Origin: Amia ocellicauda
Taxonomy: Eukaryota > Chordata > Actinopteri > Amiiformes > Amiidae
Direction: 5' to 3'
DNA: 64,000 nt
Assembly: GCF_036373705.1 (NCBI RefSeq)
Contig: NC_089864.1
Coordinates: 864,501 to 928,500, forward strand
A program made the translations under genes and the position numbers. Positions 23,210 to 33,968 of the stretch are shown here, in pieces (within the stretch, counting starts at the first letter, position 1; each line of letters opens with the position of its first letter). The notes below the pieces were generated by a model that saw only the letters and a list, made by a program, of their open reading frames with translations, had not been told where the DNA came from and made no database searches.

Positions 23210-26200
23210 AAATCTGTACATAAGACATAACATCCACACATCAGGACCGAACCTGCAACACTGCAGTCCCAGTGCTGTTCTTAACCGCTGCGCCACAGAC
23301 ATGAGGATTCATCTGACACTGAATTTAAATGCCTACAGCCGCTGCAGACAGGTATCCTGATTAGTTGGATATGATTGAATTTTTTGAATCTCCAATTAAT
23401 TTATTAATTCAGAAAAAAGCAATAAAATATTTTTGTACATATTTATATAGCATACCTATATGTATATGTACTCTATACACATCTATAGCCACTATAGTTA
23501 CTTCAATCTAGACTATAGCTGTGTATAGAGTTAACTAAAGTATATTAACTACACTCACCTAAAGGATTATTAGGAACACCTGTTCAATTTCTCATTAATG
23601 CAATTATCTAACCAACCAATCACATGGCAGTTGCTTCAATGCATTTAGGGGTGTGGTCCTGGTCAAGACAATCTCCTGAACTCCAAACTGAATGTCTGAA
23701 TGGGAAAGAAAGGTGATTTAAGCAATTTTGAGCGTGGCATGGTTGTTGGTGCCAGACGGGCCGGTCTGAGTATTTCACAATCTGCTCAGTTACTGGGATT
23801 TTCACGCACAACCATTTCTAGGGTTTACAAAGAATGGTGTGAAAAGGGAAACACATCCAGTATGCGGCAGTCCTGTGGGCGAAAATGCCTTGTTGATGCT
23901 AGAGGTCAGAGGAGAATGGGCCGACTGATTCAAGCTGATAGAAGAGCAACTTTGACTGAAATAACCACTCGTTACAACCGAGGTATGCAGCAAAGCATTT
24001 GTGAAGCCACAACACGTACAGCCTTGAGGCGGATGGGCTACAACAGCAGAAGACCCCACCGGGTACCACTCATCTCCACTACAAATAGGAAAAAGAGGCT
24101 ACAATTTGCACAAGCTCATCAAAATTGGACAGTTGAAGACTGGAAAAATGTTGCCTGGTCTGATGAGTCTCGATTTCTGTTGAGACATTCAGATGGTAGA
24201 GTCAGAATTTGGCGTAAACCGAATGAGAACATGGATCCATCATGCCTTGTTACCACTGTGCAGGCTGCTGGTGGTGGTGTAATGGTGTGGGGGATGTTTT
24301 CTTGGCACACTTTAGGCCCCTTAGTGCCAATTGGGCATCGTTTAAATGCCACGGCCTACCTGAGCATTGTTTCTGACCATGTCCATCCCTTTATGACCAC
24401 CATGTACCCATCCTCTGATGGCTACTTCCAGCAGGATAATGCACCATGTCACAAAGGTCGAATCATTTCAAATTGGTTTCTTGAACATGACAATGAGTTC
24501 ACTGTACTAAACTGGCCCCCACAGTCACCAGATCTCAACCCAATAGAGCATCTTTGGGATGTGGTGGAACGGGAGCTTCGTGCCCTGGATGTGCATCCCA
24601 CAAATCTCCATCAACTGCAAGATGCTATCCTATCAATATGGGCCAACATTTCTAAAGAATGCTTTCAGCACCTTGTTGAATCAATGCCACGTAGAATTAA
24701 GGCAGTTCTGAAGGCGAAAGGGGGTCAAACACAGTATTAGTATGGTGTTCCTAATAATCCTTTAGGTGAGTGTATATCACCCAGCAGTGGATCACCCAAA
24801 GATGTTTCAAGTGAAAAAATATTTGGGTGATCCACTGCTGGATGATATAGTTAATATAATTAAAAAATGAAAAATAACATTAACATACTGTATATGCACA
24901 AATGGTGTGGCAGACACTTAACTGACAGTTTGATCAAAATACGTATGTAAGGGCAGTGCTGAGTCATGAGTCTAGATTGGTATCACTAATCGGATTGACT
25001 TGCCTGATTTTGATTATTATTAGCCGATATGCTTTGTCAATGTGATGCTGCCTCCGTTTGTTATAAACTTGAACAGCATCACATGGTCATCACCAAATTA
25101 CTTTAAAAAAACAATAGAGCTATTGATACATCATAATTAACAAATACAGTACCAGTAATGTAAAAACGTATAACTGTAACATAATATATGTCTATGAATG
25201 TATATGTACACACAGTGATAATGATCCTCTCCTGCCCATAAACGTTCGCATCGACGTTTCCCTCATTCGTCTCTAATGCACGTGACCCTGTGAAGGATCC
25301 GCTCTCATCTCTAACCGCCTGGGCACACGGTGCATGTCCAACATCTCCACCACGGGACTGTGGTATATATATATTTTTGCAGAGTGACATATTTTTTCTG
25401 TTATATGATATATACACTTTGGTATATGATTTATATTTTTGTGCCATATGATATATACATTTTGGTATATGAATTATTTTTTCTACTATATGATATATCC
25501 ACTTTTTTTCCTGTTAATTTTGAATTGAATGGCCCCTCATACACAGTTCATAAAGACATTAACATTTCTATTTTATCTTTGCATGTGTTTGACTTAGGAG
25601 AGGAGTTTTGTTAAAGCTGTCATGCTTTGTTTCAATATCGACAAACATTTACAGCTTTGCAGACTGCTACTGTATGTGTGCCTTATCATTTCTGAGCAGA
25701 ACAAATAAAAAATGATCTGTTCACTCCGAAATGAACAGTCTGTTCTCGCTGCCTACTTTGTGCTTTTTAGATATATAAATGCACTCATTGAGTGAACTTA
25801 TAGTTGATGTTATTAGAACTCTTCAAATGCAAGTAAATTCATAAACTGCAGGTGACTGATCATTGTTTTACTCGTGAGACTTGAATAGTGTTTTCTTTTC
25901 TGATGAAGTGTGTGGTTCTATTGTGGTTGTGAGGAGAATTGTGTTACCCAATGTAAACATAGTATAACTTTTATCCTATTTTATAATTTCTTAATTTTAG
26001 ATTTTCTTGTAATTTCACTTTAACATATGCAGAGAATCTGAACATTTCTGAAAGAGGCAGGAAATGGTACATAAAACAGGAAGAAGGAAGACAACGAGAG
26101 AGAGGGAGAGACATTCACATCTTTCTGCTCAGTCTCAGAGTTCATTGTCCCTCTGCCTGCGCTGACAGTTTCTACAGTGTCTCAGTGCGTCTGTCACAGC

Positions 26201-29200
26201 AGTTTCATGGACAATAGAGACCTCTCACTTGGTCATCACTGGGCTTTAGCTGTGCTGTGTCTCAGCACTGAGCTACTTCATTATCCTGTCTTTAACTCTG
26301 ACTTGAACTCCTGCAGTGCAGCACAGTTACCTGTCACAGTGAGGCTGATGTCTCTGTAGCTGCTCCCACTGCCCTCACACCTGTAGTCACCCTGGTCCCT
26401 CTCAGTCAGGTGAGAGAGGAGGAGAGAGAGGTTTCCAGGAGAGACAGAGTTAAACAGCCGCACTCTGTCTGTGTAGCTGGAGTGGACGGTCCCATCAGAG
26501 TCCACTATCACAGTGGCACTCGGTCCTGGGTTGAGAATCCACCTGAGTGTCCCAGGCTGAGAGCGAGGGTCAGCGCAGGAGCAGGACAGGAGGACTGAGG
26601 CTCCAGAGAGAGCAGAGATCACAGTGGGACCAGGGTCTGACACAGTGCAGCCTGGAGTACAAAACACACAGTCAGTATAGAGAGGGGGGGAAGGATTGAG
26701 AAAGAGAAAGATGTGGTCTTGGTGAAGCTTTCACACAGAGGAAGAGCAGTGTTTTAATTGTCTCATTTAAATTGAGTGCCTGCTCTCCTTGTTTTGCACT
26801 TGTGTTGTTGACTCTCCCCAGCAGGCGGACACAGACCCACAGATGTAACGACCGTGCTCTGCTAAGTACTGGTTGTTTACTTTTTTTACTTTATTTAATT
26901 GTATTTTTACTGCACCTATATTCATAAGGGCAGCCACTTTTTGTTAGTTACTATCTTACTTAGTGCAGTTTGAACTATATATTGACACAGTTTCTGTAAC
27001 CAGAAAGGGCTGCATTGCATATACTATTGTAGAGAGAGACTGTACAGTGTTGTGCACTTAGCTTCGCCTTTTCTGCAGTCAGAACAAGCAGTTACGCAGA
27101 GTTTAGCATTCCAGACATTCCAAGCACTTTGTTCGTCCAACGCTGTACTGGGGTGTGACTTGTGGGCTCTGGACAGAGCAGTGTAATCCAATGTAATTCA
27201 GTGTGCTCTCTGCTAATTAGTTATAGGTTGTCTATTTAACAGCCCCCCCAGTCCTCCGCGCCAGCAGTCAGCCTAGTTCTCTACCGTCCACCTGGTCCAC
27301 TCACCTCCTTCCTGGATGAACTTGACTTTCTTCTCTCCTCCCTCCCCTCACTGTCCTCACCTACCATCCTCCTGGGAGACTTCAACATCCACCTCTCCAA
27401 CCCCTCCCACTCTGCCAGATTTCTTCCCCTTCTCCACTCTTTTAACTTCTCTCTTTCGCCATCTCCCAACTCACAGGGCAGGCTGCCAGCTAGATTTCAT
27501 CTTCTCTAGAGGCTGCTCCCCTTCAACGCTCTCTGTGACACCCATGGACATCTCAGATCACCACTTTATCTCCTTCTCTCATTCCCTCCCCACCCCACCC
27601 ACTCCCTCTGTCACCTTCCGCCGTAATCTCCGCTCTGTCTCCCCCTCCACCCTTGCCTCCACTGCTCTCACTCTCTTACCTTCCATTGATTGTTTTTCCC
27701 ATCTGACTGTCAACTGTGCTACCTCCTCTTTGTTCTCCTCCCTCACCTCCTCCCTTGATTCTCTCTGTCCTCTCATGTCTCGTCCTGTCCGTCCCTCCCC
27801 TCCTCAGCCTTGGATTTCTTCCGTTCTCCACTCAACCCGATCTAGTCTGCGCCGCTGAACAGAAATGGCAGAGGTCCAAACTCCCAGCTGCCCTCGAACT
27901 CTACCGCTCTCTACTGTCTACATTCTCCTCCTCACTCACCTCAGCCAAGAAGTCTTACTTCCAGTCACTCTTTGATTCCTCTGTCCCCCACAAACTCTAC
28001 TCCACCTTCTCCTCCTTCTTTGCCCCCCGTTGCCCTCCTCCTCCCTCTTTTGGAAGCTCTTCAACAGTCCCCCCTCCTCTCCCATCACACCCAAACCTCC
28101 CACCGACCAACCTTCCTTCTCTTCATTCTCACCTCTCTCGGACACTGATCTTTCCTCTCTCCTCCTAGGTCACAAACCCACAACGTGTGCCCTGGACCCT
28201 CTCCCTTCTCGCCTCCTCCAAGTGACCGCTACCTGATCTTCTCCCCTTCATCTCCTCCCTCCTCAACTCCTCACTCCTCTCTGGCTGTTTCCCCTCTGCA
28301 TTTAAACAAGCTGCTGTCATCCCACTGTTCAAGAAACCAACCCTTGTCCCCACCTCTCCTCAGAACTACCGCCCTGTCTCCCTATCCCCCTTCCTTTCAT
28401 GGACCCTCGAGCGAGCGGTCCACCATCAGCTCTCTGCATTTCTGTCCCACCACTCACTCCTGGATCCTCTGCAATCTGGCTCCCGCACAGCTCACTCCAC
28501 TGAGACGGCTCTCCTGGCTGTCACTGACTCCCTCAGCCGTGCTCGGGTGCCTCCCTCTCCTCAGTCCTCATCCTCCTTTACCTCTCTGCAGCATTTGACA
28601 CCATTGATCACTCCATTCTCCTCTCCTGCCTCGCTGACCTTGGAATCTCTGGGACTGCTCTCACCTGGTTCTCCTCCTACCTCAGCGACCGGTCCTACCA
28701 AGTGACATGGCGAGGCTCCTCATCAACCCCCCAACCTCTCCTCACAGGCGTTCCCCAAGGCTCCGTCCTGGGCCCGCTCCTGTTCTCTCTCTACACTCGC
28801 ACTGGGCCCCCTCATCGCATCCTATGGTTTCTCCTACCATTTCTACGCTGATGATGCCCAGATCTTCCTGTCTTTTCCCTCTTCTGACCCTCTCATCGCC
28901 TCTCGCATCTCTTCCTGTTTGTCTGCCATTTCCGCTTGGATGCACTCGCACCACCTCAAGCTCAACCTCTCCAAATCAGATCTTCTCTTTTTCCACCACT
29001 CTTCCTCACCTTCTGCTGACCTCCCCATCTCAATCCCCTTGGAATCCACCACACTCTGTCCTTCTTCTTCCGCTAAAAATCTAGGAGTCACCCTCTATCC
29101 TGCGCTCTCCTACACCCAGCACATCACCACGCTGACGTCCACCTGCAGATTCTTCCTGAGTAACATACGCCGGATCCGCCCCTTCCTCACTGACTACTCG

Positions 29201-32028
29201 ACTCAGCTGCTCGTCCAGTCACTGGTCCTCTCCCGCCTGGACTACTGCAACTGCCTCCTGGCCGGCCTGCCTGCGTCCACTACCCGCCGCTCCAGCTCAT
29301 CCAGAACTCTGCGGCTCGTCTGGTGTCTCTCTGCCCCGATTCGCACACGCTACTCCACTGCTCCGCTCCCTCCACTGGCTCCCGATAGTGGCACGCATCC
29401 AGTTCAAGACTTTGACCCTCACCTACCGCTGTCTCGACCACACTGCACCAAGATACCTTCAGTCACTCGTCTCTCCATACATCCCCTCCAGACCACCGCG
29501 CTCCTCCAGAGCCAGAAGGCTAACTCTGCCTCCTCTCCACTCTCCTTCCTCCAGAGCCGCTCCTTCTCATCCCTGGCCCCTAAATGGTGGAACGACCTTC
29601 CCACCGAAGTCAACACAGCAGAGTCCTTGACCTCATTCCGGCGCTTACTCAAGACACATCTTTTCCGACAGTACTTGTAATTTAGTAATTTACTCTCCTG
29701 AAAGATAGCACTTATACAATGTTTTATCATGCTACTTGCCTTGCGTTACTAGTACTCATATTGGTTTTTTTTTATTTCCCCTATGCTCCCTTTCCCTTTG
29801 CCCTTGACTGTGACCTGACATCTTGTCTGCACACTTCCAGGATGTATGACCTCATATGTTACTTGTGTAAATTGGAATTTGTAAAATGTATTATGCTTTG
29901 AATTGCACTCACCGCTCAGAAAGGGGGCACATTGGAAATAAAAACCTTAACAGCTGGGGTGGCCAGAGGGAGCACAGCAGGAATGTCCCCTTCACTGTCA
30001 CCTCCTCCTCCACCACATCGCTCACCAGCGCCTCAGACTTCAGGAAAACCACAATGCCCTGATTAATTCGAGCCGCAGAGATGGTATTCTGGAGCCCCAC
30101 CTTCCTGCACAGTCCTCACCCGACACCTGCTCAAAGACCGAACTTCCAAGGTACCAACAATTACAATTATAGAAGAATCTCCTCCGTTAAGAAATAACCA
30201 GAAACCAAATCAGCAGACTTATGTAAAAAACTGCAGAAAGGAAAAGAGCAGCACATAGACAGACAAACAGAGAGAGAGAGGGAGAGAGAGAGTGAGAGAT
30301 AGAGATAGAGATAGAGACAGCTCAGTCTCAGAATCTGTTTCCTGTTTCCCCTCAAATGAAGAGGAACCCCCCCCACAGCCCCACAGATGAGCACAGAGCA
30401 ATGGACCCTCTGAGTAGCCCAATTACTTGGTTATCTGATACTGCAAACACCAACCTTGAAACCCCCCAGAAATCATAGCCTCAATCCAGGGACTGACATC
30501 ACAATGAAGTGATCTGCCCGTCTCTGGCCTGAACTGCACAGCAAGAAACAGTTTCACACACAAAAGCGCCAACCTGCAGCTCCATCACCTACAGACCTGC
30601 CCTGGACTGTGCAGCTAAACACTCACATACTGGGCTGAGAGCAGACACACACTGCCACCCTGTGCCCACTGTCTGTATTAGAGTCAGTTACACTGTCTGT
30701 ATTAGAGTCAGTAACACTGTCTGTATTAGAGTCAGTAACACTGTATTAGAGTCACAGTAACACTGTCTGTATTAGAGTCAGTAACACTGTCTGTATTAGA
30801 GTCACAGTAACACTGTCTGTATTAGAGTCAGTAACACTGTCTGTATTAGAGTCACAGTAACACTGTCTGTATTAGAGTCACAGTAACACTGTCTGTATTA
30901 GAGTCACTAACACTGTCTGTATTAGAGTCAGTAACACTGTCTGTATTAGAGTCACAGTAACACTGTCTGTATTAGAGTCAGTAATACTGTCTGTATTAGA
31001 GTCACAGTAACACTGTCTGTATTAGAGTCAGTAACACTGTGTGTATTAGAGTCACAGTAACACTGTCTGTATTAGAGTCACAGTAACACTGTCTGTATTA
31101 GAGTCAGTAACACTGTCTGTATTAGAGTCACAGTAACACTGTCTGTATTAGAGTCAGTAACACTGTCTGTATTAGAGTCACAGTAACACTGTCTGTATTA
31201 GAGTCAGTAACACTGTGTGTATTAGAGTCACAGTAACACTGTCTGTATTAGAGTCAGTAATACTGTCTGTATTAGAGTCACAGTAACACTGTCTGTATTA
31301 GAGTCAGTAACACTGTGTGTATTAGAGTCACAGTAACACTGTCTGTATTAGAGTCAGTAATACTGTCTGTATTAGAGTCACAGTAACACTGTCTGTATTA
31401 GAGTCACAGTAACACTGTCTGTATTAGAGTCAGTAACACTGTCTGTATTAGAGTCACAGTAACACTGTCTGTATTAGAGTCAGTAACACTGTGTGTATTA
31501 GAGTCACAGTAACACTGTCTGTATTAGAGTCACAGTAACACTGTCTGTATTAGAGTCAGTAACACTGTCTGTATTAGAGTCACAGTAACACTGTCTGTAT
31601 TAGAGTCAGTAACACTGTCTGCATTAGAGTCACAGTAACACTGTCTGTATTAGAGTCACAGTAACACTGTCTGTATTAGAGTCAGTAACAATGTCTGTAT
31701 TAGAGTCACAGTAACACTGTCTATATTAGAGTCCCAGTAACACTGTCTGTATTAGAGTCAGTAACACTGTGTGTATTAGAGTCACAGTAACAGTGTGTAT
31801 TAGAGTCACAGTAACACTGTCTGTATTAGAGTCAGTAATACTGTCTGTATTAGAGTCACAGTAACACTGTCTGTATTAGAGTCACAGTAACACTGTCTGT
31901 ATTAGAGTCAGTTACACTGTCTGTATTAGAGTCAGAGAAGCTGTGATAGAGATGAACTCACCTGTGGAGATCTGGACCACAGTGACCAGCAGCAGCACTG
32001 ACACCCCCACACCTACTGCACACCCCAT
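21561..32028 (-). CDS. Single-V-domain Ig receptor, type I membrane protein, 195 aa
   Basis: Three minus-strand exons: 31962-32028, 26331-26651 and 21561-21760. Splice phases are 1 and 1, and the total of 588 bases is exactly 196 codons with the stop. Order: signal peptide of about 20 residues (Val-Ser-Val-Leu-Leu-Leu-Val-Thr core), one V-type Ig domain with both canonical Cys residues (LeuSerCysSerCys and AspTyrArgCys), Trp in LeuArgTrp, and the AspGlnGlyAspTyr motif, then a stalk of about 35 residues rich in Thr and Pro, one membrane helix and a tail of about ten residues without ITIM or ITAM. It resembles the many lineage-specific immune receptors of fish, but I cannot name it. Extra cytoplasmic exons are possible if GACAG-GTGGGA in exon 3 is used as donor. 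The gene lies beside rxrb, which suggests MHC linkage. Confidence 0.75.
21910..22440. mobile_element. Possible DNA-transposon remnant
   Basis: The start resembles the TTTTCCACCGACATGG-type ends common in fish DNA elements, and a weak inverse (CCATAGGTGGAAACAC) lies near 22411-22426. No clear target duplication or transposase. Weak call. Confidence 0.25.
22648..22830. repeat. Left arm of a 2.9-kb inverted repeat
   Basis: Pairs with 25240-25505. Both arms carry ATATCATATACC-type subrepeats, then GTCACTCTGCA, then GTTAGAGATGAGAGCGGATC and CTTCACAGGG. The DD36E copy 2 lies between the arms. Confidence 0.75.
23176..23206. repeat. AT microsatellite
   Basis: Pure TA dinucleotide run in Ig-receptor intron 2. 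Confidence 0.9.
23238..23303 (-). mobile_element. tRNA-like SINE head
   Basis: Minus strand reads TGGCGCAGCGGTTAAG (box-A type) followed about 25 bases later by GGTTCGGTCC (box-B type), the internal RNA polymerase III promoter of tRNA-derived SINEs. It is not a complete tRNA cloverleaf. Confidence 0.6.
23552..24772 (+). mobile_element. Tc1/mariner DD36E (Incomer-like) element, copy 2
   Basis: 1221-bp complete element with TA duplications (23550-23551 and 24773-24774) and the same inverted ends as copy 1. It is in Ig-receptor intron 2, antisense to the gene, between the arms of the long inverted repeat. It keeps the 12 bp missing in copy 1, so it is nearer the full-length form. Confidence 0.95.
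23700..24740 (+). CDS. DD36E Tc1/mariner transposase, 346 aa, intact
   Basis: Same protein as at 4480-5508, with six amino-acid substitutions (for example Gly for Ser at residue 22, Ala for Thr at 108, Arg for His at 172) and four extra residues near the C-terminus. D155, D246 and E283 are present with 36-residue DE spacing. Uninterrupted frame and intact element ends make it a candidate autonomous copy. Confidence 0.95.
   Translation: MGKKGDLSNFERGMVVGARRAGLSISQSAQLLGFSRTTISRVYKEWCEKGNTSSMRQSCGRKCLVDARGQRRMGRLIQADRRATLTEITTRYNRGMQQSICEATTRTALRRMGYNSRRPHRVPLISTTNRKKRLQFAQAHQNWTVEDWKNVAWSDESRFLLRHSDGRVRIWRKPNENMDPSCLVTTVQAAGGGVMVWGMFSWHTLGPLVPIGHRLNATAYLSIVSDHVHPFMTTMYPSSDGYFQQDNAPCHKGRIISNWFLEHDNEFTVLNWPPQSPDLNPIEHLWDVVERELRALDVHPTNLHQLQDAILSIWANISKECFQHLVESMPRRIKAVLKAKGGQTQY
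24781..24841. repeat. Perfect 20-bp hairpin beside DD36E copy 2
   Basis: CCAGCAGTGGATCACCCAAA (24781-24800) is exactly reversed and complemented at 24822-24841, with a 21-base loop. It starts eight bases after the TA duplication. Possibly a miniature palindromic element or a hairpin in the Ig-receptor pre-mRNA. Confidence 0.85.
25240..25505. repeat. Right arm of the 2.9-kb inverted repeat
   Basis: Reverse complement of 22648-22830 with an extra block of about 60 bp. Rich in ATATGATATATACAC subrepeats. Surrounding DNA (24842-25239 and 25506-26330) holds no recognised feature. Confidence 0.7.
26331..26651 (-). CDS. Ig receptor exon 2 (V-type Ig domain)
   Basis: A 321-bp phase 1-1 exon, the usual shape of an Ig-domain exon. 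Residues: [10 protein letters not shown] at the start, B-strand Cys, C-strand Trp, Asn-Leu-Ser-Leu-Leu-Leu in E, Asp-Gln-Gly-Asp-Tyr-Arg-Cys in F and Ile-Ser-Leu-Thr-Val-Thr in G. Donor GTAAC. Confidence 0.85.
26652..27247 (-). other. Ig-receptor intron 1, left part, no feature recognised
   Basis: Unique-looking intron DNA between the Ig exon and the LINE; no exon or transposon end seen. Confidence 0.4.
27248..29905 (+). pseudogene. 5'-truncated L2-clade LINE, frameshifted
   Basis: Non-LTR retrotransposon in Ig-receptor intron 1, antisense to the gene. Endonuclease motifs Leu-Leu-Gly-Asp-Phe-Asn and Ser-Asp-His are visible near 27376-27560. Reverse-transcriptase motifs follow: [17 protein letters not shown], and Tyr-Ala-Asp-Asp (about 28846). 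The C-terminal region ends Leu-Phe-Arg-Gln-Tyr-Leu-stop at 29680. The frame breaks several times, so it is dead. A 3' UTR of about 220 bp follows. The start lies within the endonuclease, so most of the 5' end is missing. Confidence 0.85.
29935..30100 (-). pseudogene. LINE ORF1-like fragment
   Basis: Minus strand encodes Ile-Ser-Ala-Ala-Arg-Ile-Asn-Gln, then Val-Val-Phe-Leu-Lys, and Val-Lys-Gly-Thr-Phe, a pattern reminiscent of ORF1 of Tx1/L1-type fish LINEs. Short and without a complete domain. 30101-30662 shows no feature beyond GAGA-rich DNA. Confidence 0.35.
30663..31937. repeat. 24/26-bp minisatellite in Ig-receptor intron 1
   Basis: About 50 copies of two alternating units, AGTAACACTGTCTGTATTAG plus AGTC (24 bp) or plus AGTCAC (26 bp). 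It ends about 25 bases from the exon 1 donor. Confidence 0.95.
31962..32028 (-). CDS. Ig receptor exon 1 (signal peptide)
   Basis: ATG at 32028-32026, 22 codons with a hydrophobic core, ending Ile-Ser-Thr plus one base at donor GTGAG. A 24/26-bp tandem array begins about 25 bases into the intron. Confidence 0.75.
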
Positions 32029-32128
32029 TGACTGAGACGCAGAGAGAGACAGTTGTCAATACAGAGAGAGAGAGAGACAACAGAGATAAGGAAGGAAGGA
32101 GACAATTTGTAACTGGTGCATTCTTTTT

Positions 32129-32134
<6 letters not shown>

Positions 32135-32189
<55 letters not shown>
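32135..32189. repeat. CT microsatellite
   Basis: Pure CT dinucleotide run of about 55 bases just upstream of Ig-receptor exon 1 on the gene strand. Confidence 0.95.
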
Positions 32190-32192
<3 letters not shown>

Positions 32193-33650
32193 AAACAGAC
32201 GTGTTCAGAGAAATGACATCAACACAGCCATCCCAGAGTCCCTTATAGGAGCCTGTGAAGTGACAGTGTTTAAAGAGACAGAAATAGATAGAGATATAAT
32301 AATCTATTGCTGTGCAGACTCAGTTTACACAAGAAACACTTTAAAGTGTTACAGAAGTGCAGTTGTACAATCAGTACAAAATACAATTAGCAAATTAAAT
32401 TCTTCCTTCCAGCTGTTGTTAAATTTACATGTATATTTAGTTTTTTTCGCCAGAGCACCACCTGAGTCTTCCTCCCATTTCTACCAGTGATGCTTGACTC
32501 AACTTGCCTCTACTACCTGTGCAGATATCAACAGCGCAACTGGGTTGTAGGTTGAGGTCACAAATGGGTTGAAATGTGTATGATGTGTCGATTGTGTGAG
32601 TAGGACACATTTCATACAAGATCTGGCAACTGGACACCCTTGGAATAATATATAGATGTCATTATTCATATAACGAGGTTTGGGCCATACAAATTACGGG
32701 AGTTTCCCGGGAGAAATAACAAAACGGGAGGGGGGCGGGAGATGGGTGTGAAATATGGGAGACTCCCTGGAAAAACGGGAGTGTTGACAGGTATGGTGAG
32801 GTGACAAGTGCAGATATTATAGTGTGAGCTTAAGGGAGGGGGGGCACAGGAGAAATTGCATTAGAACAACAGAAGTGCTAATAATAAGTACACAGGAAGG
32901 AAGGAAGCAGTTTTATAAAGTGCATAAGAGCCAGAGTGCACCACCTCCTGTTACTACAGTTTGTTATAATTTCTAGAATTGATCAGCAACTTTATTGAAC
33001 CTTTGCAAATTAATTAATTTGTCTCAGACAGGCCCTGTGTGTAGCTGCCTTCATTACTGTCTTGAGAAGGCTGTAGCAGACAGAGACACTCAGCTCTCAT
33101 TTGATTTCCCTGCCTTGACGTTTTCAGGGGATGAGGTGTAGTACATTTATTCTCCGTTATCCACAGAGACTCAGGACTCACATCGGTGATCAGCTCTGGA
33201 TATTTTATTCAGTGCATACCTCTTCAGAAGTAAACATGGCTGTATTGATAACAAACCTTCATGTTGTTTCCGAGAGTCGAACACAAGGTTACAGCAGTGG
33301 TGCAGTGGAAATGTACCAAAGGGTTCGACATATTTACTCGTTAGCTATATTGTTAATTATTTAGCAGCCATTATAATTTTAGCTGTTCTTAATTATCCAT
33401 ATTTAATTAGTATAATAGATTTTTCCTAATTATTCCCAGATATAGGCTTTTCTTTGTTCACTTTCGTGGTCTCAACCTAGGGATACGTGGGAAGATTTTT
33501 CAAAAACATTCAAAAAGAAAAAAAAAAATTCTGTCACCCTGGCCTCCCCGCCAGTTGACTTTTGGCTCAATCCTCCATGGCCGTGCACTAGACTGACTCA
33601 CCATTTCATGTAACAGGCAGATAGCTTTGAGTAGAAGACAGACACTAGCT
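32190..33650. other. Intergenic, no gene recognised
   Basis: Upstream of the Ig receptor. Contains G-rich CGGGAG patches (about 32690-32790). Promoter elements cannot be assigned. Confidence 0.4.
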
Positions 33651-33960
33651 ATGGATCAATGGCAGAAAAAACACGCTGTTCCAAGCAGCAGCAGTGCTAG
33701 CGGCAGCTCAAATGAACCGGTGGAAAAAAGAAAAAGTCGATAAGTCAAAGTACCGTCAATTTCATGAACAGTATGTCCTCTTCGGTTTCACATCCACACC
33801 TACAGAGCTGCCTCAGCCACTGTGTTTCCTCTGTGGCGATGTGCTCTTAAATAATAGCATGAAACCAGCCCTGCAGTGCTTTGGGCTACAGGCTGCTGCT
33901 GATGACTTTCCTGAAACAAATACAAAATGCACATGTTTTAGAAATCAGTTACATGGAATT
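33651..33960 (+). pseudogene. hAT transposase relic, N-terminal part (ZBED5/GTF2IRD2-like)
   Basis: ATG at 33651 opens Met-Asp-Gln-Trp-Gln-Lys-Lys; a stop and frame change follow at about 33740. Then Tyr-Val-Leu-Phe-Gly-Phe-Thr, Leu-Cys-Phe-Leu-Cys-Gly-Asp-Val-Leu and Asn-Asn-Ser-Met-Lys-Pro-Ala mark the BED-like zinc finger. Continues at 35985 beyond an inserted, opposite hAT element. Confidence 0.7.
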
Positions 33961-33968
33961 CTTACCAT

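Noticed and set aside
23238..23303. Possible functional tRNA gene (minus)
   Set aside because: Box A and box B are present, but no complete cloverleaf or acceptor stem is evident; a SINE head fits better.
27316..29680. Several plus-strand frames as host genes
   Set aside because: Endonuclease and reverse-transcriptase motifs occur in order across frameshifts, so it is a dead LINE.
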